From Sceloporus undulatus (lineage: Eukaryota; Chordata; Lepidosauria; Squamata; Phrynosomatidae): DNA of 64,000 nt. The notes beneath the pieces were generated by a model. The model was not told where the DNA came from. It saw only the letters and a list, made by a program, of their open reading frames with translations, and made no database searches. Of this stretch, positions 50,870 through 61,659 are shown piece after piece. Both the position numbers and the translations under genes were made by a program. Each line of letters starts with the position of its first letter. The first letter of the stretch is position 1. The stretch is from assembly GCF_019175285.1 (NCBI RefSeq), contig NC_056527.1, forward strand, positions 113,367,434-113,431,433, in the 5' to 3' direction.

Positions 50870-51095
50870 GGGTAATGTGTGTGTGTGTGTGTGTGTGTGT
50901 GCATGCGCGCGCGCGCCTTCAAGTTGCCTATTGATTTATGATGACTCCTTGAACTTAATAGGGTTTTCTTTGGAAAGGAATACTTGAAATATAGCCTACA
51001 GCACCTGGTATTCAATGATATTTCTCCCATTCAAGTACTAGCCAGGGCTGACCCCACTTAGCTTCCAAGATCAGACAATAGCTGGTGCCTTCAGA
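50870..51095 (-). mobile_element. 5S-rRNA-derived SINE, reverse
   Basis: It begins after a GT/GC dinucleotide run. GCCTTCAAGTTGCCTATTGA is the inverted tail. CATTCAAGTACTAGCCAGGG then CTGACCCCACTTAGCTTCC is the inverted 5S rRNA region (GGAAGCTAAG, GGTC, AGTACTTG). Confidence 0.85.
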
Positions 51096-51124
51096 ATATT
51101 CAGGTTAGAACATACCTAATAGTG

Positions 51125-51318
51125 AGACCCAGTGTGGTGTAGTGGTTTGAGTGGTTTGACTAGGGCTATGGAGATCAGGCTTTGATTCCCCACTTGGCCA
51201 TGATAACCCACTGGGTGACCTTAGGCAAGTCACAAACACTCAGCTGCAGAAAACCTTGTGATAGGTTGACCTTTGGCTCACCATGAGTCAGAAACAACTT
51301 GAAGGCACATAACAACAA
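51125..51318 (+). mobile_element. Sauria-type tRNA SINE
   Basis: GTGTGGTGTAGTGGTTTGAG head, CCACTGGGTGACCTTAGGCA body and ACTTGAAGGCACATAACAAC tail. Confidence 0.88.
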
Positions 51319-51339
51319 AATATCTTAAGAATAGGGCTA

Positions 51340-51484
51340 ATTGCACTAGGTGACTTTGGGAAAGTTACACTGTCTCAGCCTCAGGATGGCAACGGCAAAC
51401 CCACTCTAAAGAAAGTTGCCAAGAAAACACTGTGATAGTGTCACCATAAGTTGGAAACAACTTGGAAGCACAACACACACACAC
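51340..51484 (+). mobile_element. Sauria-type tRNA SINE, 5'-truncated
   Basis: AGGTGACTTTGGGAAAGTTA, then CTCAGCCTCAGGATGGCAAC and TTGGAAACAACTTGGAAGCA with an AC tail. It follows the previous SINE directly. Confidence 0.8.
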
Positions 51485-52121
51485 GGCTGATCTGGATGGA
51501 TAGATAGATTATTTAGTATAAATTAGAGATTGGAAAAATTGCTTAATAACCACGGTGGGGATGCTGGGAGTTGTAGACCAAAAATTAACTTTCCCAAGCT
51601 GGGAGAGAAGGAGAACTAGATACTGAGGCAGATGGAAAGTGATCTTTAAAGGAGCTGTCCAGGATGTTCGCCATCATAAATTCAGCACCTTGGATAGCTC
51701 CTTTAAAGTTTAGATGTGGAAGCTAGCAGATTGGAAGACAAGACAGGATGGGTTGTAGGGTTTTACCTCCTCATCTCTGTGATTTCATCTTTGCATTGTG
51801 AGGTCAGTCTGGGGCCTGCTTGCAGTTATTTGAACCCAGAGGGCTGGCTAGTATCCTTCCTCAGGGCCAGACATTGTAAAGCCTCCGCCCCAAGTGGTAA
51901 CCGGGGACTGATGGGGAGCGTCCCTTCCCAAGCTGGGCTCAGGCAGGCCACATCCTGCAGCCCAAGAAGACAAGAGAAGCAACTGCATCTCTATGACTGC
52001 TGTTGGCCAAAAATCTGCAGTGGTGTAAGTATTCAGGAGGTAGGGCGATGGAGTGGGGATGGACAACTGGTTAGATTCTGGAAGAGTCATGTGTATTACA
52101 TATAAATAAATAAAATAAATA

Positions 52122-52498
52122 CATACCCTCTAACATTTCACAGATGAAAACCAGGACTCGTATGGCCAAGCAAACACCCAGAGTGAGCTCAAGATGGCAA
52201 ACTTTATCAATGTGGAAGAATTTATCACAATTTAGGAGAGGTTGTAGCAATTTGCTTTTGACTGAGCCAACTGGAAAGGGCAAGATTTGCCCCTCTCTAC
52301 TCTCTCTGATATGTTTATTGAGAGCAAACTACTGTTTCACTTTGAACTGAGTTTGCAGTAGTTGAAGTAAGCCAAGAGAAAGGGGGACAGTGGAAGGAGG
52401 AGAGAGAAACTAGGACATTTAAAAAGCAGCTGAAAAAGTGGGATGACAGAGGGTTAATTGGGATTGCCTCTGCCTGATCTGGACAGTTGGAGAGTATG
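52122..52498. mobile_element. Repeat family D (terminal repeat CATACCCTC)
   Basis: It starts CATACCCTCTAACATTTCAC and ends GGACAGTTGGAGAGTATG, which are short inverted repeats. The blocks AGATGAAAACCAGGACTCGT, GCAATTTGCTTTTGACTGAG and GAACTGAGTTTGCAGTAGTT recur at 49735-49990, 55440-55780 and, reversed, 63005-63400. Confidence 0.65.
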
Positions 52499-52754
52499 GT
52501 ATTATGGGGCCATGAGTCTTGTCATATGCAGTAGTGATGAGTGGTAATATCGGGGGCTTTATATGCTCTCATTAATTCTCAGCAGCTGCCATATTTGTTT
52601 TGCACAGTGTCCCCAGAAGATGTGATTCAATTTCTGGAGTATTGTTGAATAAAAGGGAAATGTCCATTTCTCAGAGCTGCAGGGGCAATGTAAGAAAGCA
52701 TGCAAGATCTCCCACCAAGTTCGGAGAGGCCCAGCACTGTAGGAATGGGGAAGA

Positions 52755-53051
52755 CACCAATTTAACTACTATGACGCCATCCTACAGAAACCTGGGATTT
52801 TTTAGTTTGGTGAGGCACCAATAGCAGAGAAGGCTAAAGATCTTGTAAAACTACAGCTTCCAGGATTCCTGCACTTAAAGTCATTATTTTTTTAAATGTA
52901 ATGACTTAAATCATGACTTTTTAATTTGTATATTTTCAAGAGTGTATTATATGAGTGTATTATAGTATTGCATTTTAACTGTTGGTTTTATGCGTGTGGT
53001 TTGTATTTTAATATGTTGTACCCCACCTTGAACCTAGAGGAGAGGTGGGAA

Positions 53052-53091
<40 letters not shown>

Positions 53092-53135
53092 GTGTCAAAC
53101 TGCATGATTTTTACAGTGTAGATGCACCTCAAAAG
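52755..53135. mobile_element. Family A MITE interrupted by a LINE tail with (AAT)n
   Basis: The left part (52755-52884) and right arm (53094-53135, GTGTCAAACTGCATGATTTT) flank a LINE 3' tail (CCCCACCTTGAACCTAGAGG) that ends in an AAT microsatellite at 53054-53090. Confidence 0.65.
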
Positions 53136-53224
53136 ATGATCCATGATGATGGCATAATGGAATCGGTCCTGGTGATATCATTAAAACTAATTCATTAATC
53201 ATCAACTGCAGTCGATCAGAGTAT

Positions 53225-53225
<1 letters not shown>

Positions 53226-53268
<43 letters not shown>
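53226..53268. repeat. (AAT)n microsatellite
   Basis: About fourteen AAT units. Confidence 0.92.
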
Positions 53269-53270
<2 letters not shown>

Positions 53271-53456
53271 AAGTCTAACAAGTCTGGAGTGTGTGTTTAT
53301 ATTACTTTTTAAGACAGTACTCTTGCTCTGAGATTCCTCTCTTTTACCCTGAGGACTTTGCACAAGGTTCCAGCCCTTACAACTAATGGGATCTGGGAAC
53401 CATAGCAGCAAAAGAGTAAGAATTGGACTTTTTGCAAGATTACTTCTCTTTTCCAG

Positions 53457-53690
53457 GGGCAAAACAGAGGTTGGAAGGAAAATTTCCGCTTTCGGAACCG
53501 TCGTCTATCTGGAGCAACACTCCATAGGCTGGAGAGGGCCCTCTTGGACCTGACATCCCAGGATTTCAAGAACTGTCATGAGTGGGAGAAGTTCCAGCTT
53601 TGGCTCCACGAAGTCATGCATGAAGACTGGTGGCTGAATCAAGTGGCCCGAGATATCAAGCGACAATGGAGAAACCTGACGGTGTTCTGA
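53457..53690 (+). CDS. Unrecognised terminal coding exon
   Basis: The acceptor TTACTTCTCTTTTCCAG is followed by a 77-residue open frame in phase 0 (GQNRGWKENFRFRNRRLSGA at the start). It contains EWEKFQLWLHEVMHEDWW and ends QWRNLTVF with stop TGA (53688-53690). AATAAA follows 47 bases later (53738-53743). The frame is rich in Trp, Arg and Glu with no repeat character, so it looks like the 3' exon of a real + strand gene. I do not recognise the family. Upstream exons were not found. In mammals OXA1L lies downstream of ABHD4, but this frame does not look like it. Confidence 0.55.
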   Translation, partial: GQNRGWKENFRFRNRRLSGATLHRLERALLDLTSQDFKNCHEWEKFQLWLHEVMHEDWWLNQVARDIKRQWRNLTVF

Positions 53691-54459
53691 GGGGACGTGG
53701 GGTGGAGGGACCTGGCAAACAGTGCATTTTGGAGGACAATAAAAATCAGAATGCTAAAGTGTTGTTCCAGGAGACCTTCACAACATTTTAGGTGAGCAGT
53801 GCCCATTTATAGTATGTCTCATCTATGCTTGCCAGAATACCCCTGGTAGCAGTTCGTCTACACCTGCCAGAACACTTCGGGCTGCTCCCGGAGTATTCTT
53901 GCCCCCAATTCCTCCCCAAATTCCCTGTCACTTTGCAGGTGGCTTTCTTCCCCCAGCAATGAGGGGTAGCTTCTCACTCATGGTCCCTGTTTGTTGCCCA
54001 GCACCACTTCTGAGGTCAGAACAAGGTGCCCAGCCATGCTATCAACGCTGGGTGCCTTGTTGACCTCAGAGTGACTTGCACCCATAGTGATGGCACTGAG
54101 CAATGAAAGGGGGCTGCAAGTAAAAAAGTAGCTGCCACCATTGCTTGAAGCTCTTTGAAAATCCACCACAAATGCTGAGCTTTTAAAAATGTGGGTTAGA
54201 GGGAGGAAGCCCTGAATCAGGGGTGGACATTGGGAGGATAATCTGGAGTTGATTTGAGGTTTGGGGCCTGCATCGTGTAAAACAACCATGTAGACAAGGC
54301 CCTGGAAGAAGATCACCAAGGACAATTTGTTGAGGGATCTATCAAAGTGAGAAATGGCCTTGAATGTTGTTTATATTTCTTTTTTTGCAACAGCCTGTAA
54401 CCCACTAATGTAAAAAGCAAGGTGACATTTGTTCTTTTCGTAAAAGGCAGATTGAAGGA

Positions 54460-54690
54460 AACATTGCTATCTGAAAAGAGGTTCCTCTTAAACATTAAAA
54501 AGAATTTCCTGACAGTAAGAGCTTTTTGACAGTGGAATATGTTGCCTTGGAGGGTGGTGGAATCTCATTCTTTGGAGAGAGGTTGGATGGCAGTCTGTTG
54601 GGAGTGCTTTGACTGTATCTTTCCCTCATGGAAAAATGGAGTTGGACTGGATGGCCCTTGGGTCTCTTCCAAGTCTATGATTCTATGAAT
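54460..54690 (+). mobile_element. CR1 LINE 3' region
   Basis: AATTTCCTGACAGTAAGAGC, AGGTTGGATGGCAGTCTGTT and GGACTGGATGGCCCTTGGGT, ending TCCAAGTCTATGATTCTATG. Confidence 0.85.
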
Positions 54691-54814
54691 TTACGTTACC
54701 AAAACTGAAGAAATCCTTTACCCCATAGAGTACAGTGGCCTTATGAAAAAGAAGACATGGCAACTGTACACTTAACAGTTGTCAGGAAAAGACAGTTTTA
54801 GCAGATGTGGACAT

Positions 54815-55140
54815 CTCTTCCATACAATTGTGAAAGGCATAGGTGGCCTATCTTCTTGTGACTGCCCTGCTCCAAAGCCAGGTGCTCCATCTCAGCCAGC
54901 AGGGACTCCAAGAACAGAGACATCTGAAGGGTTTCATAAAGTGAGGACTGGTGATCTTTTCACTTTCCTGGTCCCAACTGCAAAGGACATCACATGTCAA
55001 ACCCAGCACTTTGAAGAGAGCCCAGAAATGGATGGGGAGCTGGTAAAGTTGAGGAAACATTGACATAAAGTGCCACATAGCCTTAAGCCCAAGTAGACAT
55101 CTTTGTTGAAGCTTCCAAGCCTGCTTTAAGATGCAACTCA
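54815..55140 (-). mobile_element. Possible L2-like LINE fragment, reverse
   Basis: On the - strand a frame includes LYQLPIHFWALFKVLGLTCD, which resembles the L2 C-terminal LHWLPIRFRAQYKVLVLTYK seen at 1336-2124. It is badly decayed. Confidence 0.5.
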
Positions 55141-55149
55141 ATCTATGAA

Positions 55150-55373
55150 TCCATCTATATTGTAGAAATAGTGCAGTTGGACACCACTTTAAGTGCTGTA
55201 GCTCCATCCTATGGAATCTTGGGATTTCCAGTTTTACAAGATCTTTAGCTTTCTCTGCCAAAGAGTGCTGGGGCCTCACAAAACTACAGATCCCAAGATT
55301 CTGTAGGATGGAGCCATGGTAGTTAACATGTTGTCAAAATATATTATTTCTACTGTATAGATGCACCTACAAA
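55150..55373. mobile_element. Palindromic MITE, family A, both arms
   Basis: Left arm ATTGTAGAAATAGTGCAGTT, right arm ATATTATTTCTACTGTATAG, with both inner blocks kept. It is one of the best-preserved copies. Confidence 0.8.
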
Positions 55374-55439
55374 CAAGTAGTTCAAATGGGTACCTGCAGT
55401 TGCTGGGAGAAGCAGGGTGGTTATCTATTGTTTATGCCC

Positions 55440-55780
55440 TTCCACATTTCACAGATGAAAACTGGGATATCTGTGGCCAAGCAATGCCCAGTGTGCTCAA
55501 GATGACAAAAGGTATAAATGAGGAAAGTCACTCAAGCCAGGAAAGGCTGCAGCAGTTTGCTTTTGCCTGATCCCAAAATTCTGCCCCTCCTTTTTTGCTG
55601 CCAAGTTGAGTACAAATTACTTTTGCACTTGGAACTCAGTTTGCAGCAATTGAAGTAAGTAGAGAATATAAAGTGGGAAGGAAGAGAGAAAGAAACTGGG
55701 ACATTTTGAAAGCTGAAAAAGTGGGATGATAGAGGATTAATCAGGACTGTTGCTGCAAAATCAGGACAGTTGGAGGGTAT
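55440..55780. mobile_element. Repeat family D
   Basis: It shares CACATTTCACAGATGAAAAC, GGCTGCAGCAGTTTGCTTTT and GCAGCAATTGAAGTAAGTAG with the other copies and ends GACAGTTGGAGGGTATG. Confidence 0.7.
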
Positions 55781-56424
55781 GAATGTTAAGAGCTGGTTGG
55801 CAATGGAATGGATTGCCTTAAGAGATGTGAGCCCTTCTTTCCATTTGGGATTTCAAAGCAAGAGCTGGATAGCTGTCTATCAGAGATGCTACAGCTGGAG
55901 TAAATTATCTCCATGCCTCATTCCAGCTCTCAGAAGAAATGTCTATTTGCGTTCAAGGTTGTTCCTCACAGAGGTCCTAAAGCTGTTAGGCTAAACAAAC
56001 TTCGGGTTGTAGGGAAAGACTCACACAAACATGAATGAATGCTCATTGTTGCACACATAAAACACTAACCACCAAACTTGCAGCTACTAAATGAGGGTGA
56101 AGACTGGGCAAGAACTCTTTTCATGATTGATGGTTTCCTTGTGGATGACAATGGGCTGGCCCTAGGTAAAGGTAAATGTATTTAGAGTAGACCCAGTGAA
56201 ATTAGTGGAACGGGTTAATCATGACTGTTTTATTAAGGTCCTTTGGTTTTGGCGGGCATATTCCAATGCTAAAGCCACCTCTATGTTTGGGGAGTATTTT
56301 TCAAAAGAGGAGGATTCCATTACATGAGTCAGAGTTTGAAGTGTGAAGCTGGTGCAGCCCAAACAAAAGCTTTCCTGGTCACTGAATATTAGGCCTCAAT
56401 GAACCTATTAGCTAATATCTGAAA

Positions 56425-56822
56425 ACTATGTCCCATGAGGAGTGACTTAGGGAACTGAGTATGCTTATTCAGGGCAAGAGAAGGTTAAGAGGTGACATGA
56501 TAGTCATGTTTAAATATCTGAAAGGATGTCACAAGGAAGAAGAAGCAAGTTTATTTGCTGCTACTCCAGAGACTATGACAGGGAACAATATATTCAAACT
56601 ACAGGAAAAGAGATTCCACTTGAACATTAGGGAAAATTTCCTGGCAGTAAGAGCTGTTTGACAATGGCACATGCTGCCTAGGAGTGTGGTGGAGTCTCCG
56701 TCTTTGGAGGTGTTTCAACAGAGGCTGAATGGTCATCTGTCGGGGATGCTTTGATTGTGTATTCCTGGCAGGGGGATGTACTGGATGGTCTCTTCCAACT
56801 CTATGATTCTGTCTATTCCTAG
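56425..56822 (+). mobile_element. CR1 LINE 3' region, about 400 bases
   Basis: AGGGCAAGAGAAGGTTAAGA, GTCATGTTTAAATATCTGAA, GGGAAAATTTCCTGGCAGTA and the end TCTTCCAACTCTATGATTCT. This is the longest CR1 3' fragment in the window. Confidence 0.88.
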
Positions 56823-57529
56823 TAAGAAATGGAAGTATGACCAAAACATAACTAGAGTAGGGTGCACTCCTACTGTTCATGATGCTGAAACTCTGAAACA
56901 CTGTATGAACTAGGTAAAGTGGACAAATGGATTCCTGTTCATTAAGAAATATGTGTTATTTAGGTGTCAGCTTCAAGTTTCTAAGAAACTCCAGATTTAG
57001 TTGCAATGAAGGCCACAAGGCTCAATGTCTCCTTGGCAGCAACCTCTTGAGGTCACAATAGCACCATCCCACCACACTCCCTCAGTTCCAGCACACGCAG
57101 CCCCAGGGGACAAGGGGGAGCAGGGCATCTCCCAGCAAGAGGGGGTGAGCCCCCTGGAATGGGGAACTGGGCCTCCGGAAGGAAGTTGGAGGCAATTGGG
57201 GATGAAGAGTTTAAGCCCAAAGAACCAGCCAAGGGAAGTCAAGGGCAAGGGCTGATGAAATTCTTTCGGAGAGGCCAATGGGCAGTAAGTATTGGAATGT
57301 GACAGTGGTGTGGTGTGGGTCCCAGGATACATGGTCTGATTCCTCTTCTCTACAAAATGAGTAAAATTCTCTAAATGAAGGGTCGGTATCCAAGGAGAAT
57401 AAGTATTTTCTGCATGACATCTGATCTTCACTCCTTTATCTACTCTGCTTCACCATGGTACCAGACACAGCTAGCTTCTCATGATTTCTTAATTTCTCCA
57501 AGCTAAACTTTATTCTACTAATGTGAAAT

Positions 57530-57732
57530 CAAAGGCTTTCATGGCCGGCATCCATAGTTTTTTGTGGGGTTTATTTGACTATGTGGCCCTGTTCTAGAAG
57601 GGTTTCTTCCTGACGTTTTGCCAGCTTCTGTGGCTGGCATCTTGCCAGCCACAGATGCTGGCAAAACGTCAGGAAGAAACTCTTCTAGAACATGGCCACA
57701 TAGCCCAAAAAACCTGCAAAAAACTGTTTATT
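57530..57732. mobile_element. Foldback MITE, family B, both arms
   Basis: TTCTAGAAGGGTTTCTTCCT with CTTCTGTGGCTGGCATC is matched by GATGCTGGC and AGGAAGAAACTCTTCTAGAA in inverted form around CTTGCCAGCCACA. The arms are about 90 bases and nearly identical. Confidence 0.85.
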
Positions 57733-57779
57733 CCACTAAGTTTTTATCTCTCAGGGGTTACATGTTTTGGTTTGCACTG

Positions 57780-58190
57780 TGGTTATGTGAATAATCTTAA
57801 TCATGCATTCCTGATTTATTGTTCACACTATTTTTTATTTTATTGGAACCACATCAATGCACGTCTGTGTGAGTTCTGCTGTCCACACATGCCAGCCCTG
57901 CAAATAAAGATGGAGTCTATGATGCAGATGTATTCGAAACACATTCATCACATGCACAGTTTTAGCCTGGTTTATCCCAGGTCTATCTGCATTGGTTATT
58001 CACACAGCTGACAATACAAATCTTTCAGGATAGAAGGGGGATGGGACGGGATCATATATCCCAGTTTTTGTGAGGTTTTTTGCAGCCCCTCTAATGTAAG
58101 TTGGGTGTATTCAATTTGCATGTGAACAAGACCAATTTTACCCACATTCTACCGCTAGTATTTTGATTATTTAGACAAGCCCAACATGCC
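57780..58190. mobile_element. PIF/Harbinger-like MITE, reverse relative to 17239
   Basis: AATAAAGATGGAGTCTATGA, TGCAGATGTATTCGAAACAC, TTTATCCCAGGTCTATCTGC and TTGGTTATTCACACAG are inverted counterparts of the element at 17239-17662. The ends are less well preserved. Confidence 0.6.
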
Positions 58191-59299
58191 AACGTTCCAT
58201 GACCAAAAATGAAATAAGCAATACACTATTAAAGGAAAGGCCAATAGGCATTTTCAGGTCATTTTATCTACATTTACTCAGCATGTTCTTCCTTGTGACA
58301 TCCTTTTGAACTATTTCATGTTCAAAAGAGGCATTATCCCCCTTTAACTGCTCAAACCACCGCTTAAAGTGGAATGGGAAATGGAAAGGAAGGAGTATGG
58401 TTTTACTGCACATCGGGCCCGGGTTCTTTTAGCCTACTTCCCATTTTGCAATCATTTAAACAATTTATCAACAAGCTTGTTTTTTGTTGTTGTTGTTCAC
58501 ACTTTGAAACAGATATAGTCACCTATCACTCATTATTGTGAAATGGAGGGAAAATTGTTATCTATGAACACAAAACTGTTCAAGAGGCCTAATATTAGGC
58601 TTGATGTTTCCATTATAAAATACAGGTATTCTTATGAATAGATGGATAATGCCATTACACAGTTTAGTCAGTAGATGGTGCTGGGCTGATACTGCTTCTA
58701 CGCAGCAGAATTAATGCAGTTTGGCACTGCTTTAATTGCCATGGCTCAGTGCTATGGAATTCTGGCCACATAGAACTTGATCAATGTATATCTCCACTAC
58801 AGTTAAATTCAATGCGATACCACTTTACCTGTCTTGGTTCTATCTTGTGGAATCCTGAGATAGGCAGAATTCACTACAAGAAAGCTCTAGTGCTAAATTC
58901 TGAAGCACAAGAACACATTAGCAGATAATTTTAAGTTCCTAATTACTTTTTATAATGGTTCCTAGTTACTTTCAAAAATTATTTTTGTAAAACATTTTTA
59001 GAGGTATTTTTGATAAGGTTTATTCAAGTTTAATGGCATTCTCTAATCAGTCCTAAGGTTTTTCTATTTCTGCAAAAACTACTAAAGTAATAAAAACATA
59101 ATGAGCATGCACCAAGTAAAATATTCAGTCTAAGAGTTTATCAAGTGAACATATTATTTAAACAAAGCACTTCTGGATCAGATCAGAATACTTTTCACAG
59201 TATTGGAATAACCTTATTTTATGTAGTTTCCAGAGATGGTTTTATAACCATGATATTTGAAGACTTTCTCAGGGGATATCTTCGATTTGAACAGCACTT

Positions 59300-59430
59300 C
59301 CAGTGGTCCCCAACCTTTGGTCTTCCAAATGATATGGACTTCAGCTCCCATAAATTTTGACTGTTGGTCAAATTGGCTGGAGCTTCTGGTAGCTGAAGTC
59401 CAAAACAAATGGAGGACCAAAGGTTTGGAA
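59300..59430. mobile_element. hAT-like MITE, family C
   Basis: CCAGTGGTCCCCAACCTTTG and AGGACCAAAGGTTTGGAATC are inverted ends; GGACTTCAGCTCCCA and AGCTGAAGTCC are inner inverted blocks. Confidence 0.75.
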
Positions 59431-59804
59431 TCATTGTGTCTAGTCCAATTCTCCACTCCAAGACAGTAGAAAGGGAATTGGTCTTCAAGTTGCCCATCAA
59501 CAGATAAAAGACTGATCAGACACTTTTTACCTGGTCACAGGCTTTTCTACTTACAGTGAGATATATAATATATCTCAGTCCATTGCATTCCGTGAATCAG
59601 TGTCCAGGTTTTTGGCAATACATAAATGTTCAACCTCACTTTTGATAGAGGCCCAAATCCTTTCCATTTTACTCACCACAAAGTTTACTCCATATTGGAA
59701 TTTAGACAGTCAAACACCATGCAGTTTGTTCTGTGCACATAGAATTTTTGGCTGCCTTCTACTCCTTTGCCACTGCTTATTTCAGTTCTTATTTTTCCTT
59801 CCAG

Positions 59805-60194
59805 CCCAGAGAAATATCCCTCAATCCTGGTGAGATCCTCTACGAAGACCTAGATCCCCTTCCAAAGGAGATGCTATCTTCCTGGGGACGAAGAGGTGCA
59901 AGATTTCGGCGAAGTGCTCAAAGATCTTGCCCTCCTCTGTCTTCTTTGACCCTGTGGGTGAGTGGAGATGGAGGTGAACGTGAAGAGAACCATCGCTACC
60001 ACCGTCTAATGGGAAACCTTGTTTCTTCCGTGCTGCCAGAAGATGAACTCCCTCCCCCTACATGGTACGAGGTTCCCAGGGACCAGGCTGTGGGCCCTCC
60101 ACCTCCTCCCCCACTGCGATTCTTGGCCAATGGCATGATCATGGCAGAAGGGCATCACTTGCCCCATCTCGACCTTGACCAGAGGGCAGAATAA
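59805..60194 (+). CDS. Unrecognised terminal coding exon, proline-rich C-terminus
   Basis: The acceptor TCTTATTTTTCCTTCCAG leads into a 129-residue open frame in phase 0. It begins PREISLNPGEILYEDLDPLP, has an Arg-rich stretch (WGRRGARFRRSAQRS), then EDELPPPTWYEVPRD and six prolines (GPPPPPPLRF), and ends LPHLDLDQRAE. Codon-like composition, a strong acceptor and no repeat match support a real exon. The stop TAA (60192-60194) overlaps an AATAAA (60190-60195). I do not recognise the family. It could belong to a different gene from the exon at 53457 or be an alternative end of the same gene. Confidence 0.55.
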   Translation, partial: PREISLNPGEILYEDLDPLPKEMLSSWGRRGARFRRSAQRSCPPLSSLTLWVSGDGGEREENHRYHRLMGNLVSSVLPEDELPPPTWYEVPRDQAVGPPPPPPLRFLANGMIMAEGHHLPHLDLDQRAE

Positions 60195-60987
60195 ATAGAA
60201 ACATCTGGCAGAGGCAACTCAAGAGGTGTGGCCTTGTTTCTTACTGTCATACCATTCTGGTCAGGGATATGGTCTTGCAGAGATGGTCATCTCAGAAAGT
60301 GGACTTAAGATGACAGTGGGAATTAGAGAAGGAGATGACCCATAAGGTAGAACCCTGCAGGATGCTCTTCTGTACAAACTGAATTAAGTCTGGAGTGTAT
60401 CAACACTAAGCACTTGTAAGTAGTTTGATACTGCTTTAACTACTTTGGCTCTGTCTATGGAATCCTGGAATTTGTACTTTGGTGAAGTCTCAGAGAGCTC
60501 TTGCACAAATATTTGATTGGACCTCATTTCAAAGAAAACCAAATGCTGAGGGATGCTGGATTCCCCAAACCGCTCACCACTTTGACTGCTTGTACACCAC
60601 AGAATTAATGCAATTTACACCACTTTAACGGTCACGGCACAATTCTATGGAATTCTGGGCTTTGTAGTTTTTCAAAGACATTTGGCCTGCTCTGTTAGTT
60701 AAAGTGATGCCAACTTGGATTGTTTTTGCAGTGCAGACAGAGCCAAAAACATATATATCCTTCAGCAGAAATCACTGGAGTTGTGAACACTCACTCTCTA
60801 AAACATAGGAGCACTGAGTATTAAAAGAACAGAGTCTACAGTATTTTGTTTTATATACACAGACACATAAACACACACACACACACACACTCCAGATAAT
60901 CCTTGAAAAGGGAAAAACAATGATATGTGTTGGAATAAGTCAGAGGGCTATGTTATAACATAGCACTGGGCTATGTTAAAGGAATAC

Positions 60988-61147
60988 AGTTGGCCCTCCA
61001 TATTTGTGGCTTTGGCTTTTGCGGATTAGATTATGTATTCACATATTTGATTAATATGTTCTCTTTCTAAATCATCCAGTGCAACTCTATAGTCAATGTC
61101 CATAGTCAGATTAAATTAAAGCCACAAATGTGGATGGTTGACTGTAA
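60988..61147. mobile_element. MITE, family F
   Basis: ACAGTTGGCCCTCCATATTT and AAATGTGGATGGTTGACTGT are inverted ends. The middle holds the short CCAGTGCAACTCTATAGTCA block shared with the other copies. It is an internally deleted form. Confidence 0.75.
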
Positions 61148-61317
61148 TTATGAAGTGAGGATTCACCATATGCCTTACATGAGAGAGCCCTTCATTGTAG
61201 ACATCACATTAAGCCACTTGGTGGCAGCAAAGTCTGAAAAAATGCAAAGGAAAAGTCAGCTGTCGTGTGTGGTGTGTGTGTGTGCGTGTGTGTGTGTGTA
61301 TGAGAGAAGATGGACTG

Positions 61318-61533
61318 AGCAACTTAATAAAGCACTCATCTGCCCTATTTACAGTCCCATCCTCCAAAAACCAGGGTTTGAATCCACTGGGTGATTTTGG
61401 GCAAGTCTCGTTCTCTCAGCCTCAGAGGAAGGCAAAGGCAAACCCCCTCTGAACACATCTTGCCAAGAAAGCTCCATGATAAGATCACCTTAGGGTTAGC
61501 AGGAGTTGGAAATTACTTGAAGGCACACAGCAA
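61318..61533 (+). mobile_element. Sauria-type tRNA SINE
   Basis: CCACTGGGTGATTTTGGGCA, CTCTCAGCCTCAGAGGAAGG, CATCTTGCCAAGAAAGCTCC and ATTACTTGAAGGCACACAGC. Confidence 0.85.
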
Positions 61534-61659
61534 GAATGTAAATAATGTTCATACATTTTCCTGCCCTTGATGGATTTAAAAAAAAAAAAACTGGAAAAAA
61601 TGGTCAACCGTTCAATTTTTCTCTCTTGTGCAAAAACTAAATGATCTAGAATAGAGTCT

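Larger units (their letters stand above)
49020..53456. other. Interval downstream of ABHD4, repeats only
   Basis: It holds family C and A MITE copies (49128-49245, 49680-49740, 50028-50160), family D repeats (49735-49990, 52122-52498), a 5S SINE (50870-51095), two Sauria SINEs (51125-51484) and a family A copy with an insertion (52755-53135). The upstream exons of the 53457 block, if they exist, should lie here, but I could not identify them. Confidence 0.55.
53745..59804. other. Interval between the two unknown exons, repeat-rich
   Basis: It holds CR1 3' ends (54460-54690, 55785-55985, 56425-56822), a possible reverse L2 fragment (54815-55140), family A MITEs (55150-55373, 58695-58900), a family D repeat (55440-55780), a family B foldback (57530-57732), a Harbinger-like copy (about 57780-58190) and a family C hAT-like MITE (59300-59430). 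No coding exon was recognised. Confidence 0.6.
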
